A DNA stretch of 46,416 nt from TMED14 sp041158165. GTDB lineage: Bacteria > Bacteroidota > Bacteroidia > Flavobacteriales > Schleiferiaceae. How positions within the stretch are numbered: position 1 is the first letter of the stretch; every line of letters starts with the position of its first letter. Under the pieces are notes generated by a model, which had not been told where the DNA came from, ran no database searches, and saw only the letters and a list, made by a program, of their open reading frames with translations. The stretch covers positions 1 through 46,416 of the forward strand of contig JBEBBW010000010.1 in assembly GCA_041158165.1 (NCBI GenBank), written 5' to 3'. Of this stretch, positions 30,500 to 38,113 are shown in pieces. The position numbers and the translations under genes were made by a program.

Positions 30500-32261
30500 A
30501 AGCGTTAGTGGCAAGGCCTTTGACTGGGCGGTGCTGCGCAGAGTGCTGCGTTTTGCACAGCCTTACCGGTCGCTTTTAATCAGCGCGGGCATCCTTAGCG
30601 TTGTTCTGGGCGCGGTCACCACGGCACGCCCGTACCTCGTTCAGGTTGCCGTGGATTTTGCGGTAGAGGACAGCGATTTGAGCATGCTTCGCTGGAGCAT
30701 TGCCGCGCTTATGCTGACCCTCGTGCTGGAGGGAATTGGTCAGTGGTTTTTTGTTTTAGCCACCAACGAACTCGGTCAGAAGGTCATTCGCGACGTGCGC
30801 GTTCGGTTGTTTGGGCAGCTACTTCACTACCGTGCCGCTTTTTTTGACCGCACTCCGGTTGGTCAATTAGTGACGCGCACGGTGAGCGACGTTGAGACGA
30901 TGGCCGATATTTTCGCCGAAGGACTGCTCGTGATTTTTGGGGACCTCTTTAAAATCGCCGTCATGGTCGTGGCCATGTTCCTCTTGTTCGACCCTGGAAT
31001 GGTGGCGGTTAGCCTGTCGGTGGTTCCGATTCTATACGTGGCGACGCGCTGGTTTCAGAAGAGCATCAAGGGCGCATTTACCGACGTCCGCAACCAAGTA
31101 GCCGCCCTAAATTCCTTTGTTCAGGAGCGCATTACCGGCATGGCCGTGGTTCAGCTTTTTGGACGCGAGGCCGAAGAAGCAAAACGTTTTGATGCCATCA
31201 ACCAGCGCCACCGCGACGCGAACATCAAGAGCATTTGGTACTTCTCGTTGTTTTTTCCCATCATCGACATGCTTTCGGCGCTGTCCATCGGCTTGGCGAT
31301 TTGGTACGGAGGCTGGAGGTCGCTCGTTACTCCGGGCAGTGTGAGCATCGGCGACCTGACGGCGCTAATCATGTTCATCAACATGCTCTACCGTCCGCTT
31401 CGCCAGCTCGCAGACCGCTTTAACACGCTTCAAATGGGTATGGTCGCCAGCGACCGCGTGCTCAAATTAGTCGAAAGCACCGATCAGTTGGAGCAGCCAG
31501 GCAGCCACCGCGCTGATCGCGTTGCCGGACGGGTTGAATTTGACGAGGTCAGCTTTGGGTACGTCGAAGACCAGCAGGTGCTCCACGGCGTATCCCTTCA
31601 GGCCGCTCCAGGTGAAATGCTGGCCCTCGTCGGGTCCACCGGTAGTGGCAAATCCACGCTCATCGGCTTGCTTGCCGGAATGTACCACCCCAACCAGGGC
31701 GCCGTTCGAATTGACGGGGTTTCGGTGGCGGATTGGGACTTTAATTCCCTGAGGAGTCGGTTGGCGCTGGTGCAGCAAGACGTTTTTCTCTTCAGCGATA
31801 CGGTGCGCAACAACGTAACCCTCTACCGAGCAATGCCCGACGAAACGATTTGGGCCGCGGCCGCTGAAATGGGCATCAAGGAGTTTCTCGAAAGCTTGCC
31901 CGGCGGGCTGGACTACGACGTGAAAGAGCGCGGCGGCATGCTTTCTACGGGCCAGCGCCAGCTTCTTGCGTTCTTAAGGGCCTATTTGGCAAACCCCGAC
32001 GTGCTGATTTTGGATGAGGCCACGTCGTCGGTCGATTCACAGTCCGAAGCGTGGATTCAAAAGGCCACGGAACGCATCACCAAAGGCCGTACGTCGGTCG
32101 TCGTGGCGCACCGCCTCGCTACGGTGCTGCACGCGAGCCGAATCGCGGTCCTCGAACACGGCAAGGTGGTCGAGCAGGGCACCCACGGCGATTTGCTCAA
32201 ATCGGGTGGGGTGTATGCCAACCTGTACGCGAAGCAGTTTTTTGGATCGGACGCGAACTAG
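30471..32261 (+). CDS. ABC transporter, fused permease and ATPase (MsbA/MdlB-like)
   Basis: A 596-residue half-transporter. Six membrane helices fill residues about 25-315, with the TPVGQLVTRTVSDVETM coupling region and FVQERITGMAVVQLFGRE typical of exporters. The ATPase has Walker A GSTGSGKST (about 389-397), Q-loop LVQQDVFLFSDTV, signature LSTGQRQLLAFLRA and Walker B VLILDEATSSVD. Homodimer or heterodimer is unclear, as no second half-transporter is nearby. Substrate may be a lipid or drug. ATG 30471 lies inside truA (29-nt overlap). It converges on the membrane protein gene at 32258 with overlapping stops. Confidence 0.93.
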   Translation: MAEKTPNSSKSVSGKAFDWAVLRRVLRFAQPYRSLLISAGILSVVLGAVTTARPYLVQVAVDFAVEDSDLSMLRWSIAALMLTLVLEGIGQWFFVLATNELGQKVIRDVRVRLFGQLLHYRAAFFDRTPVGQLVTRTVSDVETMADIFAEGLLVIFGDLFKIAVMVVAMFLLFDPGMVAVSLSVVPILYVATRWFQKSIKGAFTDVRNQVAALNSFVQERITGMAVVQLFGREAEEAKRFDAINQRHRDANIKSIWYFSLFFPIIDMLSALSIGLAIWYGGWRSLVTPGSVSIGDLTALIMFINMLYRPLRQLADRFNTLQMGMVASDRVLKLVESTDQLEQPGSHRADRVAGRVEFDEVSFGYVEDQQVLHGVSLQAAPGEMLALVGSTGSGKSTLIGLLAGMYHPNQGAVRIDGVSVADWDFNSLRSRLALVQQDVFLFSDTVRNNVTLYRAMPDETIWAAAAEMGIKEFLESLPGGLDYDVKERGGMLSTGQRQLLAFLRAYLANPDVLILDEATSSVDSQSEAWIQKATERITKGRTSVVVAHRLATVLHASRIAVLEHGKVVEQGTHGDLLKSGGVYANLYAKQFFGSDAN

Positions 32262-32761
32262 CGCGCTATGGGAATTCCCCGTGCCGCCAGCTGGTCGAGC
32301 ACTTTTTCCCAGGCCTCGGGCTGCGTAATTTGGAATGCGACGGTGGCCTGTCCGCTGCGCTCAACGAAGGCATAACGGCCCTCTTCAAAAGCATAGGCAT
32401 ATACTCGGTCTGGCTTTTTCCAGCCCTTCATGCGCACTCCGTAGCCCATGAAGTCCCCCATGGGGTCCACTTTTTTGTGGTAAACGCCGGAGACCTCGTT
32501 CCAATCAATGTGCTTTGGGCCAATGTTGAACGGGCGGTAGCTGATGTCGATGGCATTTGGCGTTACGGTAATTCGGCACGGACGCCGTAGCAGCCACGCG
32601 GTGAAGCCTTGAATTCCGGTTACAATGACGGCAGCCAAAAGTGCTTCTGCGTCCCAGCCTACTTGACTTGCGACCGCAATCATCATGACTAAGGTGGATG
32701 TACCCGTGATGGCGAGGATCCATAAAAAGGCTTTGGGGATTCGGAATTCTTCGCGGTACAT
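32258..32761 (-). CDS. Membrane protein with possible PH-like domain
   Basis: A 167-residue protein of unknown function. Two adjacent hydrophobic helices (about residues 9-55, FLWILAITG and LLAAVIVTG regions) are followed by a cytoplasmic beta-rich part beginning CRITVTPNAIDISY and ending in an amphipathic helix (WEKVLDQLAARG). This layout resembles bacterial PH-domain membrane proteins. ATG 32761 lies just after a TACTTTAG sequence that may serve as a weak -7 element. It is 17 nt downstream of the TIGR01777 gene and probably cotranscribed. Confidence 0.65.
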   Translation of the reverse strand: MYREEFRIPKAFLWILAITGTSTLVMMIAVASQVGWDAEALLAAVIVTGIQGFTAWLLRRPCRITVTPNAIDISYRPFNIGPKHIDWNEVSGVYHKKVDPMGDFMGYGVRMKGWKKPDRVYAYAFEEGRYAFVERSGQATVAFQITQPEAWEKVLDQLAARGIPIAR

Positions 32762-32778
32762 GCCGCTAAAGTAGCGGT

Positions 32779-33663
32779 CTAGACCAAGTTGGCCAAAGCA
32801 GAACGCAAGTCGCTGTACCGGTAGCTGAATCCGATCGCACGCCATTTTTCGGCCGAGCAGTGGGTACTCATCAGCGCAATTTGGGCCATTTCACCCAGGA
32901 CCCAACGAAGCGCAAAGGCCGGCGGAGCGGGCATCCAAAATGGTTTTTGGAGGATGGTTGCGAGCGTGCGGCTAAATTCCAGGTTAGTGGCTGATTCGGG
33001 GCCAACACCGTTCCAAACGCCGCTCAGGTTGCGGTCTGCAGCAAGACGCACACACATCTGGGCCAAATCGTCAACGTGGATCCACGGCATCCAGTGGCGT
33101 CCCGACCCAAGGGCGCTGCCTAAGCCAAGGCGAAATAGGGGCAGTAGCGTGGCGAGCACTCCGCCCCCTTGGCCAAGTACGATTCCGATGCGCAGTTTAG
33201 CCACCCGAAGTCCGAGGGCTTCGAATCGGTCGGCTTGGGCTTCCCACGCGCGGACCACATCGCCCAAAAAGCCGGCGGCGCCACCGTCGCGCTCGGTGTA
33301 GACCCGGTCGTAGCTGTTTGGGTAAATGCCTACCGCTGAGGCGCTGATCACTACCTCGGGACGAACATCCATGGCGGCCACCGCGCGGTAAAGGGTCTCA
33401 GCTCCTTGGACACGGCTTTCCATGATGGCTTTTTTGTGGGAGGCGGTCCAGCGCTCCGACACGGATGCTCCGGCAAGGTGGATGATCCCGTCTACGCCCA
33501 AGAGGGCAGCAGGATCGATACTCCCTTTGGCAGGGTTCCAGGCGAATTCACCGGGTTTCTTGGGGTTTCGCGTGAGAATGCGCACCTCGTGGCCTTCCGC
33601 GACCAGGGCCTTGTGGACCGCGCGGCCTACCATGCCACTTCCTCCGGTGATGCAGTAAATCAT
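32779..33663 (-). CDS. TIGR01777 family NAD-dependent epimerase (YfcH-like)
   Basis: A 294-residue extended short-chain dehydrogenase. The N-terminal TGGSGMVGRAVHKAL (about 6-20) binds the dinucleotide; VDGIIHLAGASVSERW (about 54-69), ISASAVGIYP (about 104-113), WMPWIHVDDLA (about 189-199) and WNGVGPE (about 215-221) are signature blocks of the TIGR01777 group. The C-terminal DUF1731-like end is degenerate but present. Substrate unknown. Its ATG is 3 nt from the ATG of the divergent conserved gene. Confidence 0.88.
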   Translation of the reverse strand: MIYCITGGSGMVGRAVHKALVAEGHEVRILTRNPKKPGEFAWNPAKGSIDPAALLGVDGIIHLAGASVSERWTASHKKAIMESRVQGAETLYRAVAAMDVRPEVVISASAVGIYPNSYDRVYTERDGGAAGFLGDVVRAWEAQADRFEALGLRVAKLRIGIVLGQGGGVLATLLPLFRLGLGSALGSGRHWMPWIHVDDLAQMCVRLAADRNLSGVWNGVGPESATNLEFSRTLATILQKPFWMPAPPAFALRWVLGEMAQIALMSTHCSAEKWRAIGFSYRYSDLRSALANLV

Positions 33664-33666
33664 ACC

Positions 33667-34281
33667 ATGTTAACCCGATCTTCGCAGCTCGGTTCACGTC
33701 GCATGCATTCCCTCGAGCCCCACAGCGCCTGGCGCACTCGCTACCTCGCCTCAGAAGACGAGCGGAGTCCGTTTTACCTCGATCAGGGTGCGCCGAGCAA
33801 CGGGCGCTACCACCAGATGTATGATTTTGTCATTCATCCGGAATGGGACGATATCGGTTGCGAAACCTTATTCGTCAAAGTTCTCTTTGTCGACTACGTC
33901 GAAGGCTGTGCCGTCATTGAGTTCCTGGGCGAATGGAACGATGCGCTCCACAACGACGTGATGGAATTCAAGCGAAGAGTGGTGGACCCCATGCTCGCCG
34001 AAGGCATCGTGCGCTTTGTGCTCATTGGCGACAACCTACTCAATTTTCACGCTTCGGAACCAGACTACTATGCCGAGTGGGCCGAAGAAGTCGAAGAGGA
34101 AGGCGGCTGGATTGTGGGCTTGAACTTTAGGGACCACGTGGCCGACGAGGTGGCTCGTGCCCGACTGAGCCGGTACATTTGGACCGGACCACGATTTCGC
34201 CTCGGAACGTGGAGAGCACAGGACCCGCTCATGCTGTGCCAAGCCGTAGAGGTTATGGTGCAGAAAAGGCTGGGGGTTTAG
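33667..34281 (+). CDS. Conserved Bacteroidota protein of unknown function
   Basis: A 204-residue (or 192 if ATG 33703 is used) cytosolic protein without signal or membrane helix. Strongly acidic conserved blocks YDFVIHPEWDDIGCETLFVK (about 46-65), AVIEFLGEWNDALHNDVME, FVLIGDNLLNFHAS and YYAEWAEEVEEEGGWIVGLN resemble a hypothetical protein family seen in Flavobacteriia. ATG 33703 (MHSLEPHSAWRTRYL) matches the family start better, but the upstream ATG is closer to the divergent gene. I cannot assign a function. The stop codon TAG is the first unit of an octamer repeat array. Confidence 0.75.
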   Translation: MLTRSSQLGSRRMHSLEPHSAWRTRYLASEDERSPFYLDQGAPSNGRYHQMYDFVIHPEWDDIGCETLFVKVLFVDYVEGCAVIEFLGEWNDALHNDVMEFKRRVVDPMLAEGIVRFVLIGDNLLNFHASEPDYYAEWAEEVEEEGGWIVGLNFRDHVADEVARARLSRYIWTGPRFRLGTWRAQDPLMLCQAVEVMVQKRLGV

Positions 34282-34342
34282 CTGGTTAGCTAGGTAGCTG
34301 GTTGGCTGGTTGGCTGGTCAGCTAGTTGGCTGGTTGGTTAGG
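34279..34342. repeat. Tandem array of eight octamers
   Basis: Eight contiguous 8-bp units (TAGCTGGT, TAGCTAGG, TAGCTGGT, TGGCTGGT, TGGCTGGT, CAGCTAGT, TGGCTGGT, TGGTTAGG) begin exactly at the stop codon of the upstream gene. An inverted three-unit copy sits at 34440-34463, ending at the ilvE stop. Confidence 0.9.
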
Positions 34343-34393
34343 GCGTAAGTTGACCCACCACGTATGGTTATGATCTTCACACCGAAAAGGGGG

Positions 34394-34424
34394 TGCTGCC
34401 TGGCCCGTGTCCGCAGGAACAGCA
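34394..34424. other. Hairpin between the two octamer arms
   Basis: TGCTGCCTG (34394-34402) pairs with CAGG-AA-CAGCA (34414-34424), a 9-bp stem with a 2-nt bulge and 11-nt loop. The gap 34343-34439 has no open reading frame of note and no tRNA. A terminator role for the two convergent genes is possible, but there is no T run. Confidence 0.5.
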
Positions 34425-34439
34425 TTCACCAACAAGTAC

Positions 34440-34463
34440 TTAGCTAACCAGCCAACTAACTAC
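34440..34463. repeat. Inverted copy of the octamer array after ilvE
   Basis: Read on the minus strand, GTAGTTAG, TTGGCTGG, TTAGCTAA follow directly after the ilvE TAA stop, in the same sense relative to transcription as the array at 34279. Confidence 0.85.
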
Positions 34464-35513
34464 TTAAAGGGCAACGTGGTGCATCCAACCGTGGCGGTCT
34501 TCAGCGCGTCCGTAGCGAATGTCCGCAAGCGCCGAACGCACGCGGGCTGCGATTCCGTCTTCGGGGACGGGCACGTGGTGCAGGGTGTCCTCCATGCCAA
34601 AGGCCTCAATGGGGCTGACCACGGCGGCGGTTCCCATGCCAAAGGCTTCGTTGAGTTCGCCAGCTTTGGCTGCATCAATAATCTCGGCAACGGCAATGGG
34701 TCGCTCTTCGACGGTGATGCCCCATTCGCGGCAGAGGGTGAGGATGGAGTCCCGGGTAATTCCAGCGAGAATGCGGTCGCTGAGTGCTGGAGTGATCAGG
34801 GTTCCGCGCACGACAAACGCAACGTTCATGGTGCCGGCCTCCTCAAAGTACTCGTGGTTTTGGTGGTCGGTCCACAAAACTTGCTGGTAGCCTTGCTGCA
34901 CGGCCTCACGGGTGGCCAAAAAGGCTCCGCCGTAGTTGCCTGCCGCCTTAGCAAAACCAACGCCGCCTGATGTGGCGCGGGTAAAGTGGCGCTCAACTTT
35001 TACGCGCACGGGCTTGGTGTACAGCTCGCCTGAGGGACTCGTGACGATGCCAAACGTGTATTCTTCAGAAGGGCGTGCAGTAATGAACTCGCTGCTGCCA
35101 AACAAGAAGGGACGCAGGTAGAGCGATTGGTTGGCTCCGCGCGGAACCCACTCCTGGTCCATTTTGATAACGGCGTCAAGGCCGTCGATGAAAAGCTGTT
35201 CGGGGAGCTCGGGAATCATCATGCGCGCACCGCTTCGGTTCAAGCGCTTGGCGTTGTCGCGCGGACGGAACACGGCGATGCCTCCGTCGGCCTGACGGTA
35301 GGCTTTTTGGCCCTCAAAAACGGCCTGTCCGTAGTGCAGGGCGTGCAGGGCGAGGCCCTGCTTGAGCGGCCCGTAGGGTTCAACGCGTCCCTCGTCCCAT
35401 CTTCCGTCGGCGAATTCGGCGTAAAAGGCGTGGTCAGCCAATCCAGAACCAAATCCAAGGTTGGCGAAATCAACCTCACTGAGGCGTGATTGGGTGGTGC
35501 GGATGATCTTCAT
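34464..35513 (-). CDS. ilvE: Branched-chain amino acid aminotransferase
   Basis: A 349-residue class IV PLP enzyme of the BCAT II type. Signature parts are YGQAVFEGQKAYR (about 62-74), LRPFLFGSSEF (about 136-146), SGGVGFAKAAGNYGGAF with the PLP lysine near 190, LWTDHQNHEYFEEAGTMNVAF and ALSDRILAGITRDSIL. It transaminates Leu, Ile and Val. ATG 35513 is used; the upstream frame start is a TTG. Its promoter is back to back with that of the DUF4920 gene. It ends at an octamer repeat array facing the convergent unknown gene. Confidence 0.95.
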   Translation of the reverse strand: MKIIRTTQSRLSEVDFANLGFGSGLADHAFYAEFADGRWDEGRVEPYGPLKQGLALHALHYGQAVFEGQKAYRQADGGIAVFRPRDNAKRLNRSGARMMIPELPEQLFIDGLDAVIKMDQEWVPRGANQSLYLRPFLFGSSEFITARPSEEYTFGIVTSPSGELYTKPVRVKVERHFTRATSGGVGFAKAAGNYGGAFLATREAVQQGYQQVLWTDHQNHEYFEEAGTMNVAFVVRGTLITPALSDRILAGITRDSILTLCREWGITVEERPIAVAEIIDAAKAGELNEAFGMGTAAVVSPIEAFGMEDTLHHVPVPEDGIAARVRSALADIRYGRAEDRHGWMHHVAL

Positions 35514-35556
35514 AGGACTAAAAAGGGTTGTGCTTGACGTCCGCGCCAAAGCGCAG

Positions 35557-35564
35557 CAAAGGTA
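35557..35564 (-). promoter_or_regulatory. -7 element of ilvE
   Basis: Minus-strand TACCTTTG, 43 nt before the ATG at 35513, separated by 2 bp from the plus-strand element at 35567. Confidence 0.6.
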
Positions 35565-35566
35565 CG

Positions 35567-35574
35567 TATTTTTG
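35567..35574 (+). promoter_or_regulatory. -7 element of the DUF4920 operon
   Basis: TATTTTTG, 19 nt before the ATG at 35594; forms a compact bidirectional promoter with the ilvE element. Confidence 0.6.
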
Positions 35575-35593
35575 TAGCGTAAAACCCTTAGTT

Positions 35594-36136
35594 ATGCGTT
35601 CAATTATTGCCTTTACCGCAGCTTCAGTGCTGCTTGCCTCATGCGCCCAGCAACCCGCCGAAGAGGTCGTTGTGTACGACTACTTTGGTGACTCCGCGGC
35701 CATTGGAACCCCAGTCCTGACAGGTGAAGAAGTCCTTAAGCAATTGGAAACAAGTGACTCAATTTGGGTGACATTCCAAGCGCCGATTCAGGCGATTTGC
35801 CAAACTAAAGGGTGCTGGATGGAAGTGCAGCTGGATTCTGCAACTACGGCGCTGGTGAAGTTCAAAGACTACGCCTTCTTCATGCCCATGGATGCCAGTG
35901 GCGAAACCGCAACAATTGCTGGCGCCGTGAAGCGCAAGGAGCTCAGTGTGGAGTGGCTCAAAGAGCAGGCGCGCGACGCCAACGAGCCTGACAGCGTCGT
36001 TGAAGCAATTACCCAGCCTGAAATTCGATTGACGGTTATGGCTTCGGGTGTCGCCTTGCCCCAAAAGGCCGCTGTCGAAGGTGACGCGTCGGCGCCCGCT
36101 GCTGAAGAAGGGCATGACGGCCACGACCATGAATAA
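35594..36136 (+). CDS. DUF4920 family lipoprotein with His-rich tail
   Basis: A 180-residue predicted lipoprotein (lipobox LASC, about Cys17). The DUF4920 domain is marked by ICQTKGCWMEV (about 71-81) with two cysteines, and VKFKDYAFFMPMDASGE (about 93-109); it is an OB-like beta domain in which the CxxxxCW pair could bind metal or be redox active. The C-terminus ends GHDGHDHE, a probable metal-binding tail. Start at ATG 35594 follows the promoter. It overlaps the next gene, a cytochrome-like lipoprotein, by 8 nt (ATGAATAA), which suggests a shared envelope redox or metal role. Confidence 0.88.
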   Translation: MRSIIAFTAASVLLASCAQQPAEEVVVYDYFGDSAAIGTPVLTGEEVLKQLETSDSIWVTFQAPIQAICQTKGCWMEVQLDSATTALVKFKDYAFFMPMDASGETATIAGAVKRKELSVEWLKEQARDANEPDSVVEAITQPEIRLTVMASGVALPQKAAVEGDASAPAAEEGHDGHDHE

Positions 36137-36581
36137 GTCGGTATTCACCGCGGCCCTAGTGATCGCGGGCATCGTCGCATGCCAGCAGGAGCCTGCGGCG
36201 CCCAAGCGCAACCCCCGCGTCGCTGAGCCCAGCGAGCTTGCTGCTACCATGCGTACGATGACCGCCGACATGGAAGCCCTCAAGGCCAAGGCACAGGCGG
36301 GAACCCTCACGTTGGCCGACGTGGAGTCGCTGCGCGCAGCCCACGAACCCATCAAAACGGCTACGCCGACCAAGCCTGAGGAGATTAAAGAGAGCTTTCC
36401 TGGGTTCGCCGAGGCCTACCTCAGCAATTTGGATGCCCTTTACGACGCGTTGAAAACGCAGGCTGACCGCGAAGCCCAGATCGAGGCTTTTAACGCGGTG
36501 ATTGCCACGTGCGAGTCCTGCCACCAGCAGCATTGCCCCGGGCCGTTGGACCGCATTCGCGGAATCAAAGTTCAGGAATAG
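36129..36581 (+). CDS. Cytochrome c'-like heme lipoprotein
   Basis: A 150-residue lipoprotein (lipobox VACQ, about Cys18). The mature chain is predicted to be four helices ending with a single heme site CESCH (128-132) followed by QQHCPGPLDRI; a C-terminal CXXCH on a helical bundle is the layout of cytochrome c'/c-556. It lies in the DUF4920 operon and ends in TAGTG, whose G is also the first base of the GTG start of the methyltransferase. Function unknown; electron transfer or gas binding is inferred from the fold type. Confidence 0.8.
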   Translation: MNKSVFTAALVIAGIVACQQEPAAPKRNPRVAEPSELAATMRTMTADMEALKAKAQAGTLTLADVESLRAAHEPIKTATPTKPEEIKESFPGFAEAYLSNLDALYDALKTQADREAQIEAFNAVIATCESCHQQHCPGPLDRIRGIKVQE

Positions 36582-37210
36582 TGCTGCACGCCACGGCTGA
36601 CGGTTCGTGGTCTGCTCGCCATCCCCTGTTTGGCGCGGAATTTCACTCTCGGTACGGAGCCCTTCGGGAAGCCCAGCACGTCTTTGGCTCCGAAGGGTTT
36701 TTTTATTGGCGGAACCTTCATCCCGAGGTCGCCTCGCTGCGCGTTGCCGAAATGGGCCTTGGTACCGGCTTAAATGCCGTGCTCACGCGACGCTGGGCAC
36801 TGGAACAGGGTATGGAACTGCACTACGAGGCCTGGGAGGCCTATCCCTTGCACGACGCGGAACGCGCGGAGTTCGCCGACCGAATGGGCTGGTCGTCTGA
36901 GGAACGCCAGTGGCTGGCAAACATCCCGGTGCACGCCGACCCAGTAACGCTGGATTCCGCGCTACCGACGGCCGATTTTGATCTGGTGTACTACGACGCC
37001 TTCGGCCCGGGCGTGCAGCGCGAATTTTGGTCCGAACCCATGCTGCACCGCTGGCTGGACCTGCTTCGGCCAGGCGGAATTTGGGTAACCTACTGTGCCC
37101 AGGGCGTGGTGCGGCGGGCCCTCGCGGCGCGCGGCTGGCCCCTGGAACGCCCTAAAGGTCCGCCGGGAAAGCGCGAAATGCTGCGCGTCGTGCGACCTTT
37201 GCAGCCATGA
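36581..37210 (+). CDS. MnmC-domain tRNA methyltransferase (stand-alone MnmC2/MnmD type)
   Basis: A 209-residue SAM-dependent methyltransferase of the MnmC_dom family, expected to convert nm5- to mnm5-(thio)uridine at tRNA position 34. Conserved elements are EMGLGTGLNAVL (about 58-69), LVYYDAFGPGVQREFWSEPML (abbreviated; about 130-149), RPGGIWVTYCAQGVVRRAL (about 162-180) and GPPGKREMLRV near the end. There is no fused FAD oxidase domain. GTG 36581 overlaps the upstream stop by one base; the stop overlaps the Nudix start (ATGA). Confidence 0.88.
   Translation: MLHATADGSWSARHPLFGAEFHSRYGALREAQHVFGSEGFFYWRNLHPEVASLRVAEMGLGTGLNAVLTRRWALEQGMELHYEAWEAYPLHDAERAEFADRMGWSSEERQWLANIPVHADPVTLDSALPTADFDLVYYDAFGPGVQREFWSEPMLHRWLDLLRPGGIWVTYCAQGVVRRALAARGWPLERPKGPPGKREMLRVVRPLQP
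37194..37201 (+). promoter_or_regulatory. Possible internal -7 element of the Nudix gene
   Basis: GACCTTTG within the end of the methyltransferase gene, 5 nt before the ATG at 37207. Confidence 0.35.
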
Positions 37211-37644
37211 GTAAGCGCACCGTCCGTGTATACGGATTCCTCGAAGACGCCCAAGGCCGTGTCTTGGTGAGCGCAGAACGCTTTCGCGGCAAACCCCTTG
37301 TGAAGTACCCCGGCGGCGGGGTGGAGTGGGGCGAAGGCATTCGCGAGGCGCTCGTTCGCGAGTTTCAGGAAGAACTGCAGCTGGACGTCACCGTGGGGGA
37401 CCTTGTCTTCTTCAATGAGTTTCCGGTGGTTTCGGCCTTTGATCCCGACGTGCAAGTGTTCAGCTTCTTTTACCGCGTTGCGGCCGTTGGCCCCATGGAA
37501 TTCACCACCTTCCCTGAGGTCGAGGTTCCGCACGAAGACGGCGAACGGGCCGTATGGGTTCCCCGCGCGGAACTCGCCGCGCAGCCCTTTACCTACATGA
37601 TTGAGCAAGAGGCCACGAAGGCCTTTCTAGCAGCTAGTCACTAG
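37207..37644 (+). CDS. Nudix hydrolase
   Basis: A 145-residue Nudix protein. The Nudix box is recognisable at PGGGVEWGEGIREALVREF followed by QEELQL (about 35-59): Gly and the REFxEE core are present, while the usual Gly two positions before its end is Gln. Such enzymes hydrolyse nucleoside diphosphates linked to another moiety; substrate unknown. It is the last gene of the DUF4920 operon. Its final codons (Leu-Ala-Ala-Ser-His-stop) are made of the heptamer repeat that continues into the convergent gene. Confidence 0.88.
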   Translation: MSKRTVRVYGFLEDAQGRVLVSAERFRGKPLVKYPGGGVEWGEGIREALVREFQEELQLDVTVGDLVFFNEFPVVSAFDPDVQVFSFFYRVAAVGPMEFTTFPEVEVPHEDGERAVWVPRAELAAQPFTYMIEQEATKAFLAASH

Positions 37645-37662
37645 TTGCTAGTTGCTAGTTGC
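37628..37662. repeat. Tandem heptamer array at a convergent gene junction
   Basis: Five 7-bp units (TAGCAGC, TAGTCAC, then TAGTTGC three times) span the ends of the Nudix gene and of the convergent gene, supplying both stop codons. Confidence 0.9.
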
Positions 37663-38112
37663 TGGCGTTAGCCAAGAACCAGCAACAGATCGGATGGGCG
37701 ACCAGTCCCCTTTGGTGGTGGCGACGCTGTCGAGAAAGCGACCGTCTGCGAGCTGACGGGCTTCAGCCAACTTCAGGCGTTCCCAGCCTTGGCCGTGGTC
37801 GACGTACACGTGCATGCGTCCGAGCCAGTCAATGCCCAGTTGGTCGCCAAGTGCACGAAGGGCGGCCATTCGGCTGTCAATGCTGCATCCGCTGGCGGCG
37901 GTTCGGGCTTCGTCGGCGGCAAGGGCCAGTATGCGCTGTTCCACGAGCTGGTAGCCAGCGTACACAGGAGCTCCGTGCGCTGCCCAGGCCGCACATAGGG
38001 CGTCCAGGCCCGTGCGGAGTGCTACTTCTTCGTCGGACGTCCACGGTCGGTCGGCAACAAAGCACCAAAAGCGCGAATTTTCGGGCAGCTCAGCCCAGGG
38101 GACGAGGGGCAT
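37648..38112 (-). CDS. Conserved Bacteroidota protein with SGCSID motif
   Basis: A 154-residue cytosolic protein. The block AASGCSIDSRMAALRALGDQ (about 72-91) and the N-terminal FWCFVADRPWTSDEE identify a family widespread in Bacteroidota, often misnamed as an ABC transporter ATPase although it has no Walker motifs. Function unknown. It is the last gene of the six-gene operon starting at 42887, 1 nt after the CCG-domain gene. Its last six residues and stop codon are encoded by the heptamer repeat, so the C-terminus may vary between strains. Confidence 0.8.
   Translation of the reverse strand: MPLVPWAELPENSRFWCFVADRPWTSDEEVALRTGLDALCAAWAAHGAPVYAGYQLVEQRILALAADEARTAASGCSIDSRMAALRALGDQLGIDWLGRMHVYVDHGQGWERLKLAEARQLADGRFLDSVATTKGDWSPIRSVAGSWLTPATSN
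37658..37686. terminator. Hairpin at the convergent junction
   Basis: Perfect 8-bp stem GTTGCTGG/CCAGCAAC (37658-37665, 37679-37686) with a 13-nt loop, formed by the last heptamer and following bases. It could end transcription from the Nudix side; it lacks a T run. Confidence 0.45.
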
Positions 38113-38113
38113 A

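Noticed and set aside
34279..34342. Octamer array as CRISPR or direct-repeat origin
   Set aside because: Units are 8 bp with no spacers, and no replication or cas gene is near.
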